Below are positions 26,556-34,611 of a DNA stretch of 64,000 nt, in pieces. The stretch's first letter is position 1. Each line of letters opens with the position of its first letter. Source of the DNA: Flammeovirgaceae bacterium UBA5008 (GTDB lineage Bacteria > Bacteroidota > Bacteroidia > Cytophagales > Cyclobacteriaceae); the NCBI GenBank assembly GCA_002398365.1, contig DGYK01000020.1:35055-99054 (forward strand), read 5' to 3'. Below the pieces are notes generated by a model. That model was not told the DNA's origin. It made no database searches and was given only the letters and a program-made list of their open reading frames with translations. The translations under genes were made by a program, and so were the position numbers.

Positions 26556-27584
26556 ATGAAAAAGCCCTTTTTGATACAAAAAACCGCCTTTTTGACCCTC
26601 TTTTTCGTTGCATTTGCCAGCTTTTTGAGCCCGTCCTTTGCATCTGATTCAGAAACCCAAGGAGGCGAGCCCGCAAAATTCAACCCCAACGAGGTCATCC
26701 TTCACCACGTGATTGACGACCACCAATGGCATTTCACCGATCACTTTGTTTTGCCGCTGCCCATTATTGTTTATTCTTCTGAAAAAGGACTGGACATATT
26801 TCTTTCTTCTAACTTCTTTGACGAGCACCACAACCCCGTAGAATACAACGGATATAAACTCGAGCACAACCACATTTATCTAACCGAAAGCGGAAAGGGT
26901 GTTTTTGATCTTTCTATCACCAAAAATGTGGCCATGTTATTTATCAATGCCACATTATTATTGCTAATACTGACAGCCGTTGCCCGATCAGCCAAAAACA
27001 GAGCCGGCAAGGCACCAAAAGGCATTCAGTCATTCATCGAACCTATTGTCATATTCGTACGCGATGAGATTGTGAAGCCAAACATTGGCCACCATTACGA
27101 AAAGTTTTTGCCGTATCTGCTTACACTCTTTTTCTTTATCCTTTTCGGAAACTTGTTGGGTCTTTTGCCCGGATCGGGTAACCTTACCGGAAACATCGCG
27201 GTAACGCTGGTACTGGCTGTATTGACCTTTATTATTACCAACTTCAGCGGAAATAAAAATTACTGGTCACACATCTTCTGGACACCCGGTGTGCCACTTG
27301 CATTGCGCCCTATTATTTTACCGGTAGAATTGATCGGACTTTTCACCAAGCCGTTCTCTTTAACCATTCGTTTGTTTGTGGCGATTACCGCAGGCCACAT
27401 TGTGTTGTTGAGTTTGATCTGCCTTACGTTCATCTTTCAGAGTTATGTGGTAGGTGTGGGCGTTTCTATTGCGGTAATATTTATCAACTTGATTGAATTA
27501 TTAGTGGCAGGTATTCAGGCGTATGTATTTACCCTGTTTACTGCATTGTACATTGGCATGGCCACTGCCGATGACCATCACTAA
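26556..27584 (+). CDS. atpB: ATP synthase F0 subunit a
   Basis: Subunit a forms the proton half-channels against the c-ring. The 342-residue protein has an N-terminal signal-like segment (about 1-29) and a roughly 100-residue periplasmic extension with many His residues (HHVIDDHQWHF). It then has the conserved membrane core: PNIGHHYEKFLPYLLTLFFF, the asparagine-rich LLGLLPGSGNLTGN, and KPFSLTIRLFVAITAGH, where R272 is the essential arginine. The long N-terminal extension is common in Bacteroidota. It is first in the order atpB-E-F-H-A. Confidence 0.96.
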   Translation: MKKPFLIQKTAFLTLFFVAFASFLSPSFASDSETQGGEPAKFNPNEVILHHVIDDHQWHFTDHFVLPLPIIVYSSEKGLDIFLSSNFFDEHHNPVEYNGYKLEHNHIYLTESGKGVFDLSITKNVAMLFINATLLLLILTAVARSAKNRAGKAPKGIQSFIEPIVIFVRDEIVKPNIGHHYEKFLPYLLTLFFFILFGNLLGLLPGSGNLTGNIAVTLVLAVLTFIITNFSGNKNYWSHIFWTPGVPLALRPIILPVELIGLFTKPFSLTIRLFVAITAGHIVLLSLICLTFIFQSYVVGVGVSIAVIFINLIELLVAGIQAYVFTLFTALYIGMATADDHH

Positions 27585-27628
27585 GATGGGCTGATTTGAA
27601 TTTTTTGTTTCACTTAAATTTATAAACT

Positions 27629-27871
27629 ATGTTGTTCTCTTTAATTCTTGATGCAAGTTTAGCAGTAATGGGTGCGGGTATCGGAGCTGGTCTTGTTGCA
27701 ATTGGCGCAGGTATCGGTGTAGGCCGCATTGGAGGTTCTGCTATGGATGCAATTGCACGTCAGCCTGAAGCTTCTGGTAAAATCCAGGGTGCAATGCTGG
27801 TAATTGCCGCCCTTGTGGAGGTAGCAGCGCTTTTCGGACTCGTTATCTGTCTTTTGATCGCGAATAAGTAA
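27629..27871 (+). CDS. atpE: ATP synthase F0 subunit c
   Basis: The 80-residue helical hairpin has a glycine-rich first helix (GAGIGAGLVAIGAGIGVG), the polar loop ARQPEA and second helix IAALVEVAALFGLVI with E64 as the ion-binding carboxylate. The Gln of sodium-type rings is absent from helix 1, and Val rather than Ser follows E64, so proton coupling is expected. It is followed by a hairpin before atpF. Confidence 0.96.
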   Translation: MLFSLILDASLAVMGAGIGAGLVAIGAGIGVGRIGGSAMDAIARQPEASGKIQGAMLVIAALVEVAALFGLVICLLIANK

Positions 27872-27882
27872 GCGAAAAAATC

Positions 27883-27926
27883 AGAAGAACTTGTTTTGGC
27901 AATCGGCCTGGCGAGTTCTTCTTTTT
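27883..27926 (+). terminator. Hairpin between atpE and atpF (partial terminator or 3' stabiliser)
   Basis: AGAAGAACT (27883-27891) pairs with AGTTCTTCT (27914-27922), extended by further G-C and G-T pairs inside, and is followed by TTTT. Its position inside the operon directly after subunit c suggests it sets the atpE to downstream ratio. The loop is large and the T run short, so complete termination is unlikely. Confidence 0.6.
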
Positions 27927-27977
27927 AAACTTCAAGAGAAACAAAAAAGTGAGATTGGATTTTTAAAATAATAGCAC

Positions 27978-28472
27978 ATGGATTTATTATCACCCGGCTC
28001 AGGACTCATCGTTTGGCAATTTGTCATCTTCGTAGGCTTATTCTTCCTATTGAAGGCGTATGCATGGAAACCAATTTTGGCGTCTTTGAAAGAACGCGAA
28101 GAGTCTATCCAAAGCGCGTTGGATTCTGCTGAAAAAGCAAAAGCGGAAATGGCTTCCTTGAAGTCTGACAACGAAAAATTATTGAAAGAAGCACGCGAAG
28201 AACGCGATCGCATTTTGCGCGAGGCACGTGAAGCGGCAAACCGCCTGCACGATGAAGCGCAAACCAGCGCCAAGAAAAATGCCGATCGTATCATCGAAGA
28301 TGCGAAGGCCATCATCCACACAGAAAAGCAAGCTGCTTTGCGCGATGTAAAAGCACAGGTAGCGTTGTTCTCATTGGAGATTTCTGAGAAGTTTATGAAG
28401 AAAAACTTGTCGGATGACAAGCAGCAAAAAGATTTGATCGACACGTACATTAAAGACCTTAAGCTGAACTAA
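27978..28472 (+). CDS. atpF: ATP synthase F0 subunit b
   Basis: This is the peripheral stalk subunit of 164 residues: one N-terminal membrane span (GLIVWQFVIFVGLFFLLKAY) ending in the conserved W-K-P-I, then an uninterrupted charged coiled coil (ERDRILREAREAANRLHDEA). Length and layout match the family. It lies 3 bases upstream of atpH. Confidence 0.95.
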   Translation: MDLLSPGSGLIVWQFVIFVGLFFLLKAYAWKPILASLKEREESIQSALDSAEKAKAEMASLKSDNEKLLKEAREERDRILREAREAANRLHDEAQTSAKKNADRIIEDAKAIIHTEKQAALRDVKAQVALFSLEISEKFMKKNLSDDKQQKDLIDTYIKDLKLN

Positions 28473-28475
28473 ATC

Positions 28476-29036
28476 ATGGCCGATTCACGAGTAGCATCGC
28501 GGTACGTAAAATCTCTTTTGGGTCTTGCTGAAGAGCAAGGTGCGTTGGAGGCGGTAAATGCCGATATGCAATTATTTGCCAGCGTGTGTGCATCCAACAA
28601 AGACTTCACACGCATGTTGAAAAGCCCTGTTATTCGCCACGATAAAAAATTGGCGATTCTGGAAGCCATCTTCCAGGGAAAAGTAAACAAACTCACCATG
28701 GCGATCATCTCCATGTTAACGCGCAAGAATCGCGAGCCATTGTTGCCTGCCATTGCCGTGGAGTTTCACAACGCGTACAATGTGAATAAGGGCATTCAAA
28801 AAGCATCTGTTTCCACCACATTTGCTTTGGATGCTAAGATGAAGGCAGAAATTGAAGCGTTGGTGAAAAAGATCAGCGGCAAAACAGATATTGAGTTGCA
28901 ACAAAAAATCAATCCGGATTTGATCGGTGGTTTTGTGTTGCACGTGGGCGATAAACAAATCGATGCTTCCATTAAGAGCAAGTTGAAAGCATTGAAGACG
29001 AAGTTTAGCGAGAACCCTTACATCAAGGAATTTTAA
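28476..29036 (+). CDS. atpH: ATP synthase F1 subunit delta
   Basis: The 186-residue OSCP/delta subunit begins with the typical RVASRYVKSLLGLAEEQGAL helix bundle and ends with the conserved C-terminal block: KINPDLIGGFVLHVGDKQID then SIKSKLKALK. It joins the F1 head to the peripheral stalk. It starts 3 bases after atpF and is separated from atpA by 45 bases containing two AACGAAT motifs. Confidence 0.95.
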   Translation: MADSRVASRYVKSLLGLAEEQGALEAVNADMQLFASVCASNKDFTRMLKSPVIRHDKKLAILEAIFQGKVNKLTMAIISMLTRKNREPLLPAIAVEFHNAYNVNKGIQKASVSTTFALDAKMKAEIEALVKKISGKTDIELQQKINPDLIGGFVLHVGDKQIDASIKSKLKALKTKFSENPYIKEF

Positions 29037-29081
29037 TAGATAATAGAAAATAACGAATCACCATTAACGAATAACCATATC

Positions 29082-30656
29082 ATGGCAGAAATCAGACCCG
29101 AAGAAATTTCATCCATATTGCGCGAGCAGTTGTCGCAATCACGCACCGATGCAGAGTTAGAAGAGGTTGGTACCGTTCTAACCGTAGGTGATGGTGTTGC
29201 CCGTATCTATGGCCTTACACAGGCGCAGGCGGGTGAGTTAATTCAATTTGAAAATGGCTTACGCGCCATGGTACTTAACCTCGAAGAAGACAACGTGGGT
29301 GCGGTACTTTTGGGTGAGTCAAAAGAAATTAAAGAAGGTGATACAGTAAAACGCACCGGAAAAATTGCCTCTGTAAATGTTGGCGATGGTTTGTTGGGCC
29401 GCGTGGTTGATACACTGGCATCACCCATCGATGGTAAAGGACCGATCACCGGAGATTTGTATGACATGCCATTGGAGCGCAAAGCTCCGGGCGTAATCTT
29501 CCGTCAGCCGGTAAACGAGCCGCTTCAAACCGGTATCAAAGCGATTGATGCAATGATTCCGATCGGTCGTGGTCAACGCGAGTTGATCATTGGCGACCGT
29601 CAAACTGGTAAAACCGCTGTGGCGATCGATACCATCATCAACCAAAAAGAATTTTACGAGCAAGGCAAGCCGGTATATTGTATTTATGTGGCCATCGGCC
29701 AAAAGGCTTCTACCGTTGCCGGTGTAGCAGCTACGCTTGAAAAAGCGGGTGCTATGCCTTATACCGTGATTGTTTCTGCATCTGCAGCAGATCCTGCTCC
29801 GATGCAATTCTTCGCGCCATTCACCGGTGCATCCATTGGTGAGTTCTTCCGCGATACCGGTCGTCCTGCATTGGTAATTTACGATGACCTTTCAAAGCAA
29901 GCTGTGGCTTACCGCGAAGTGTCATTGTTGTTGAGAAGACCCCCGGGCCGCGAAGCATACCCTGGTGACGTATTCTATTTGCACTCACGCTTGCTGGAAA
30001 GAGCTGCGAAAGTGATCAACAACGATGAGATCGCAGCAAGAATGAATGACCTTCCTGCATCCATCAAGCACTTGGTGAAAGGTGGAGGTTCATTGACCGC
30101 TCTTCCAATCATCGAGACCCAAGCGAATGACGTGTCTGCTTATATTCCTACTAACGTAATCTCGATTACCGATGGCCAGATCTTCTTGGAGACCAACCTT
30201 TTCAACTCGGGTATCCGTCCTGCGATCAACGTAGGTATTTCGGTATCACGCGTGGGAGGTTCAGCTCAGATCAAATCCATGAAGAAAGTAGCCGGTACAT
30301 TAAAGTTGGATCAGGCGCAATTCCGCGAATTGGAAGCTTTCGCAAAGTTCGGTTCTGACTTGGATGCTGCTACGAAATTGGTGATTGAGCGTGGACGCAG
30401 AAACGTAGAAGTTTTGAAGCAACCACAATATCAACCTGTGCGTGTGGAAGAGCAGGTGGCAATCATCTTAGCTTCTACAAAAGGCTACACCGACAAAGTA
30501 CCGGTAAACAAGATCAAAGAATTTGAAACAGAGTTTATTGGTTTGTTGAAAGCACAGTATAAATCTGTATTGGATAACTTCCGTGCCGGTAAGTTTGAAG
30601 ATGCCGATGCGGATACCGTGAAGAAAGTAGCGTTGGAGTTAGCAGGTAAATATTAA
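29082..30656 (+). CDS. atpA: ATP synthase F1 subunit alpha
   Basis: The 524-residue subunit has the N-terminal barrel, Walker A GDRQTGKT from about residue 171 and the alpha signature PAINVGISVSRVGGSAQ. The first 16 residues (AEIRPEEISSILREQL) are the helix that contacts subunit delta. Normally atpG follows; here the next gene is rseP, so subunits gamma, beta and epsilon must be encoded elsewhere. The stop codon lies within the left arm of an inverted repeat. Confidence 0.97.
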   Translation: MAEIRPEEISSILREQLSQSRTDAELEEVGTVLTVGDGVARIYGLTQAQAGELIQFENGLRAMVLNLEEDNVGAVLLGESKEIKEGDTVKRTGKIASVNVGDGLLGRVVDTLASPIDGKGPITGDLYDMPLERKAPGVIFRQPVNEPLQTGIKAIDAMIPIGRGQRELIIGDRQTGKTAVAIDTIINQKEFYEQGKPVYCIYVAIGQKASTVAGVAATLEKAGAMPYTVIVSASAADPAPMQFFAPFTGASIGEFFRDTGRPALVIYDDLSKQAVAYREVSLLLRRPPGREAYPGDVFYLHSRLLERAAKVINNDEIAARMNDLPASIKHLVKGGGSLTALPIIETQANDVSAYIPTNVISITDGQIFLETNLFNSGIRPAINVGISVSRVGGSAQIKSMKKVAGTLKLDQAQFRELEAFAKFGSDLDAATKLVIERGRRNVEVLKQPQYQPVRVEEQVAIILASTKGYTDKVPVNKIKEFETEFIGLLKAQYKSVLDNFRAGKFEDADADTVKKVALELAGKY

Positions 30657-30725
30657 TTCGTTAATGTTCTAATTCGGCAATTCGGTAATTAACAAATTAA
30701 CGAATCATCGAATTAACGAATTAAC
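30653..30725. repeat. AT-rich short-repeat and inverted-repeat tract between atpA and rseP
   Basis: The tract is built from 8-9 bp variants of AATTCGGC / AATTAACGA. TTAATTCGTTAAT (30653-30665) and ATTAACGAATTAA (30712-30724) form a perfect 13-bp inverted repeat with a 46-base loop, overlapping the atpA stop codon. Related AACGAATCA / TTAACGAAT copies lie upstream of atpA (about 29050-29076). There is no T run, so it is not a classical terminator. Confidence 0.7.
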
Positions 30726-30731
30726 TAGCTT

Positions 30732-32150
30732 ATGGAGGGAATGATCATGACGGCTCAGCTTTTACTGAGTCTTTCAATATTAATCGTGGTGCATGAAGGC
30801 GGACACTTTTTTGCAGCGCGGTTATTCAACATTAAAGTAGAGAAATTCTATCTCTTCTTTGATTTTTTATTCCCGATGGCCAATGTTCTCAACTTCTCAT
30901 TGGTAAAGTTTAAGAAAGGAGATACTGAATACGGTATCGGTTGGTTTCCATTAGGAGGCTATGTAAAAATTGCCGGTATGGTAGACGAGAGCATGGATAA
31001 GGAGCAACTGAAAGCTCCTGCTGAACCTTGGGAGTTTCGCTCGAAGCCCGCCTGGCAGCGTTTGATTGTGATGTTGGGCGGTATCATCGTCAACGTGATC
31101 TTGGGAGTGTTGATTTTTATTGGCATCGTTTATTTCATGGGCGATACCGTTTTGCCAAAAGAGTTTGTGTTTAACAATGGAGGAATTCAAGCCATGGAAT
31201 TGGCTGAGAAATTAGGCCTGAAAACGGGAGATAAAATTGTTAAGGTAAACGATCAAGACTATCGGAATTTTGATGACCTCTATAAGCCTGATTTCATGTT
31301 ATCTGAGAACGCGCATTACACTGTGCTACGTGATGGTGAGGAAATCAATATTCCTATTCCAAAAAATTTTATTGAGAACTTCAATTCGAAAGATGCTCCA
31401 TTAACCTTTATGTCTTTTCGGATTCCGCCTGTTGTCAATGAGGTCTCACCAGTAATTGACTTATTATACAACGAGAAAGGCGAAATTGTAGAGACAAAAG
31501 AGAAAATAGAATCCGTAGCAGCGAAGGCTGGCCTTATGAAAGGAGATCAGTTCGTAGAATTTCAAGGGAAGCCAATTCAGTATTATGATGAAGTGACCAC
31601 TGTTTTGCGAAGCAAGCCACATGACAGTATTTCTTTTAAAGTAAAAAGAGGCAACGACACCATTGCTTACCAAGGACCGTTTAAGAACCAAGTTCAAATT
31701 GGCTTCCGGGCAGTTCCGCCCAGAAAAGAAGATTTTAAAACAATCAATTACAGCTTAGGCGAATCAGTGCCACTGGGTGTGTCACGTGCTTTCGGTGTGA
31801 TTTGGTTGCAGTTAAAAGCTTTCAAAAGGATTTTTCAGGGTGAAATTTCTTTTAAGAAATCGCTTTCCGGGCCAATCGGAATGGCTCAGATGTATGGAGG
31901 TGTTTGGGATTGGGAACGATTCTGGCGCATGACCGGCTTACTTTCTATGGTATTAGCATTTATGAATTTCTTACCAATCCCTGCTTTAGACGGTGGCTAT
32001 GTAGTCTTCTTATTATTTGAGATGATCAGTGGCCGCGAACCATCTGAGAAGTTTATGGAGAATGCTACCAAGGTGGGTATGGCTATTCTTTTGGTGCTGA
32101 TGGTGTTTGTGTTTTATAATGATATTCTAAAGTTGTTTACAGGCCATTAA
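30732..32150 (+). CDS. rseP: RIP metalloprotease, site-2 protease family
   Basis: RseP-type intramembrane zinc proteases cleave anti-sigma factors and leftover signal peptides. The 472-residue protein has the zinc motif HEGGHF (H21, E22, H25) in the first membrane segment, PDZ-like domains in the middle (around residues 125-190 and 255-300), and the second zinc-ligand segment MNFLPIPALDGGYVVFLLFE with the conserved LDG. A GGAGG run at 30734-30738 could serve an internal ATG at 30747 (sixth codon), so the start may be slightly later. A terminator follows. Confidence 0.95.
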   Translation: MEGMIMTAQLLLSLSILIVVHEGGHFFAARLFNIKVEKFYLFFDFLFPMANVLNFSLVKFKKGDTEYGIGWFPLGGYVKIAGMVDESMDKEQLKAPAEPWEFRSKPAWQRLIVMLGGIIVNVILGVLIFIGIVYFMGDTVLPKEFVFNNGGIQAMELAEKLGLKTGDKIVKVNDQDYRNFDDLYKPDFMLSENAHYTVLRDGEEINIPIPKNFIENFNSKDAPLTFMSFRIPPVVNEVSPVIDLLYNEKGEIVETKEKIESVAAKAGLMKGDQFVEFQGKPIQYYDEVTTVLRSKPHDSISFKVKRGNDTIAYQGPFKNQVQIGFRAVPPRKEDFKTINYSLGESVPLGVSRAFGVIWLQLKAFKRIFQGEISFKKSLSGPIGMAQMYGGVWDWERFWRMTGLLSMVLAFMNFLPIPALDGGYVVFLLFEMISGREPSEKFMENATKVGMAILLVLMVFVFYNDILKLFTGH

Positions 32151-32173
32151 TCCTACTTTTAGGCAACATAAAG

Positions 32174-32206
32174 ACCCTTCTTAATTTGATTTAGAAGGGT
32201 TTTTTT
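32174..32206 (+). terminator. Intrinsic terminator after rseP
   Basis: ACCCTTCT (32174-32181) pairs perfectly with AGAAGGGT (32193-32200), loop TAATTTGATTT, followed by a T run to 32206. Confidence 0.85.
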
Positions 32207-32254
32207 ATGACGTAATGAAAATTTATAGCCTGTAAATCAGGTAATTAAAAAATT

Positions 32255-32298
32255 TTAATAAACATTGATTTAAAACTGAACACCGTTTATTAATTTTG
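32255..32298 (+). promoter_or_regulatory. Promoter with overlapping inverted repeat, TetR-RND operon
   Basis: -33 TTG (32265-32267) and -7 TAATTTTG (32291-32298) are 23 bases apart, at the edge of the Bacteroidota range. TTAATAAAC (32255-32263) and GTTTATTAA (32285-32293) form a perfect 9-bp inverted repeat with 21-base spacing that brackets the -33 and overlaps the -7. This fits an operator for the TetR protein encoded 21 bases downstream. Binding by that protein is inferred. Confidence 0.65.
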
Positions 32299-32318
32299 CC
32301 CGTATAAGTCAAATAATT

Positions 32319-32957
32319 ATGGGCGTAAAAGAAAGAAAGGAGCGGGATAAGCTGGAGATGCGGGATAAAATCCTGCAGTCGGCACATAAGCTCTTTTTAG
32401 AAAAAGGCTTCGACCAAATCAGCTTGCGGAGCATTGCCGAAGCTATTGAATATAGTCCCGCTACCATCTATCTCTATTTTAAAGACAAGAACGAAATTTT
32501 CCATGCCTTACATCAGCAAGGCTTTGGCATGTTGAACCAGGCGTTCCAACCTCTGACGCAAATAGCGAATCCATTTGAGCGACTGAAAGAAATGGGCAAG
32601 GCTTACATTCAGTTTGCTACCACGAATCCGGAAGTATACGATTTGTTGTTTATCCGAACCGAACCCATGGAACATTTGGCCACTTGTTTGGATGACCAGT
32701 GGACGGAAGGTGATCGTGCATTTGATGTGCTCTTGCAAACTGTAAAAGGCTGTCAACAGCAAGGATATTTTGTAGGCCTTGATACGCAAAACATGTCCAT
32801 GGTTATTTGGAGTTTCATTCATGGTTTATGCGCGTTGGGAATCAGCAAACACATTTCGCATGTGAAAGAAGCCCGCGACAATCAGATGGTGATTGATGAG
32901 ATTATGAACAACACCTACGACACATTTAAAGCGATGTTGGAACGATTGAAGAGTTAA
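32319..32957 (+). CDS. TetR/AcrR-family transcriptional regulator
   Basis: The 212-residue protein has a typical N-terminal DNA-binding domain: REKR-like basic start (RKERDKLEMRDKILQSAHKL), then FLEKGFDQISLRSIAEAIEY and SPATIYLYFKDKNEIFHAL. The C-terminal domain with GFG...FQP and W-S-F-I-H-G-L motifs belongs to the TetR_C_33/WHG-like group often found with efflux pumps. It heads the operon with TolC, MFP and RND genes, and is the likely repressor. The start ATG lies close to its own inverted-repeat promoter. Confidence 0.9.
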   Translation: MGVKERKERDKLEMRDKILQSAHKLFLEKGFDQISLRSIAEAIEYSPATIYLYFKDKNEIFHALHQQGFGMLNQAFQPLTQIANPFERLKEMGKAYIQFATTNPEVYDLLFIRTEPMEHLATCLDDQWTEGDRAFDVLLQTVKGCQQQGYFVGLDTQNMSMVIWSFIHGLCALGISKHISHVKEARDNQMVIDEIMNNTYDTFKAMLERLKS

Positions 32958-32999
32958 AAAAATTTGAGATATAACTAAACACTGTTAAGTGAATTAACG

Positions 33000-34358
33000 A
33001 TGAATACCAAAATCTACATTTTCACATTTGTGCTGTTGATTACCAGTCTGCAGTTATCGGCACAATCTTCTGTTTTAGATCAATACATCCAGGAGGGATT
33101 GAAGAGCAATTTGCAACTGCAACAAGAGCAGTTGAATTACGAGAAGAGTGAGCAAAGTTTGCAACTGGCGCGCTCGCTGTTTATGCCACAGGTTTCGGCC
33201 AATGCGTCTTACCAATTGGCAGGCGGAGGTCGTAAAATATCTTTTCCGGTGGGCGATTTACTAAACGGAGTGTATTCTACATTGAATCAACTTACAGGCA
33301 CGAGCAACTTTCCACAAATTCAAAATGTGAATGAGCAGTTCCTCGCGAATAACTTTCATGATACCAAGCTGCGTGTGATTCAGCCGCTCTTCAATCCGGA
33401 TATCTATTTCGCTTACAAAGCACAGAAAGAATTGACTACCGTGCAGCAAGCACAAAAGAAAGCATACGAAAACGAATTGAAATACAATATTGCCTCTGCT
33501 TACTTTCAATACCTTCAAACGGAAGAGGGGCTCCTCATTTTGAAAAAAACAAAAGTACTTCTTAATGAATTACTCAAGATCAATCAAAGTTTAGTTGCGA
33601 ATGCGAAAGCTACTAAAGATGTAGTGCTGAATGCAGAGTATGAGTTGAGCAAAGTAGAACAGCAACTGGCAGAAACGGAAAAAAACAATCAGGTGGCGCG
33701 TTCGTATTTCAATTTTTTGCTCAACCGCGATCTCAATCATGAAATCATTCGCGACACCACGATGATGATAACTTCTAATAATCAGCAGACCATCGATCAA
33801 TTAACAACTCAAGCGATTCAGCAACGGCAAGAGATTAAACAATTGGAGGGCGGGCTTCGTGCAAATCAACAAATAGTTGGCTTACAAAAAGGAAGTGCTT
33901 TTATGCCCAAACTGAGTGCAGTGGGTGATGTGGGCTATCAGGGTTTTCAATACAAGTTTGATAACTCCCAACAATATTGGCTCGTTCAGTTTGGCCTTAC
34001 CTGGGATATTTTCAAAGGAGGAGAGAAGCAAGTAAAAATACAACAAGCGAAGATTGATCAGCAAGTCATGACTAACCGTATGGATCAATTGAAAAAGCAA
34101 ATTGAGTTGCAGGTCATTCAGGCACACTACGAATTGGAGATGGCCAACAAAGCATTGGAAGCATCACAAAGTGGTGTGCGTAGCACAGAACGATCTTTTC
34201 AAATCATTCAATCGAAGTACCGTGAAGGGCAAGCTATTTTATTAGAATACCTCGATGCCCAAAATAAATTAACAACCGCACGCTTAACGCAATCCATCAA
34301 CCATTACGAGTTGTTGCGTAAAGAAGCGGCTCTTCAAAAAACCATAGCTACACTCTAA
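33000..34358 (+). CDS. TolC-family outer membrane efflux protein
   Basis: The 452-residue protein has an N-terminal signal peptide (MNTKIYIFTFVLLITSLQLSAQ). It shows the two homologous TolC halves: EQSLQLARSLFMPQVSANAS in the first, and ALEASQSGVRSTERSFQIIQ followed by SKYREGQAILLEYLDAQN in the second, with long coiled-coil helices rich in Q, N and L. It should form the outer-membrane duct for the MFP-RND pair downstream. It starts 42 bases after the TetR stop. Confidence 0.92.
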   Translation: MNTKIYIFTFVLLITSLQLSAQSSVLDQYIQEGLKSNLQLQQEQLNYEKSEQSLQLARSLFMPQVSANASYQLAGGGRKISFPVGDLLNGVYSTLNQLTGTSNFPQIQNVNEQFLANNFHDTKLRVIQPLFNPDIYFAYKAQKELTTVQQAQKKAYENELKYNIASAYFQYLQTEEGLLILKKTKVLLNELLKINQSLVANAKATKDVVLNAEYELSKVEQQLAETEKNNQVARSYFNFLLNRDLNHEIIRDTTMMITSNNQQTIDQLTTQAIQQRQEIKQLEGGLRANQQIVGLQKGSAFMPKLSAVGDVGYQGFQYKFDNSQQYWLVQFGLTWDIFKGGEKQVKIQQAKIDQQVMTNRMDQLKKQIELQVIQAHYELEMANKALEASQSGVRSTERSFQIIQSKYREGQAILLEYLDAQNKLTTARLTQSINHYELLRKEAALQKTIATL

Positions 34359-34408
34359 GATTATGAGCACCACCTATCGATCTGTTTCAAACCATCCTGC
34401 GCAAGCAG

Positions 34409-34591
34409 TTGCTTGTGCCTGTATCACGTATACAATCCAAGCAAAAGTTCACGAGCGACTTGGGACTTTCTTCTTTTGAGTTGAATGCATTGCTCTACTA
34501 TGTGGAGGAGAAATACAAAGTACGGATTCCGGAAACGGGCGAACCGCTGACGGTACAAGACTTAATTCAATCCATCGAAAAAAAATTCTGA
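34409..34591 (+). CDS. Acyl-carrier-protein-like small protein, apparent 5' frameshift
   Basis: The 60-residue frame starting at TTG 34409 contains SDLGLSSFELNALLYYVEEK and VRIPETGEPLTVQDLI, which matches helix 2, helix 3 and the C-terminus of acyl carrier proteins. The phosphopantetheine-type Ser is present (LGLSSFEL), but the preceding Asp of the DSL motif is Ser. The same frame continues upstream without a stop to 34367 and would add IDLFQTILRKQ, a good ACP helix 1, but no normal start exists there. An ATG at 34363 (MSTT...) would join it if one base near 34375 were removed. So the gene may be frameshifted, carry a sequence error, or start at an unusual codon. It lies between TolC and MFP genes of an efflux operon. 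Confidence 0.55.
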   Translation: MLVPVSRIQSKQKFTSDLGLSSFELNALLYYVEEKYKVRIPETGEPLTVQDLIQSIEKKF

Positions 34592-34611
34592 TCATACTAA
34601 AAGATAACACC

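Noticed and set aside
27629..27871. Sodium-translocating ATP synthase c-ring
   Set aside because: Subunit c lacks the helix-1 Gln and the Ser after the carboxylate that mark Na+ binding; a proton ring is expected.
30657..30731. Remnant of atpG between atpA and rseP
   Set aside because: The 75 bases are short AT-rich repeats with no coding similarity to a gamma subunit.
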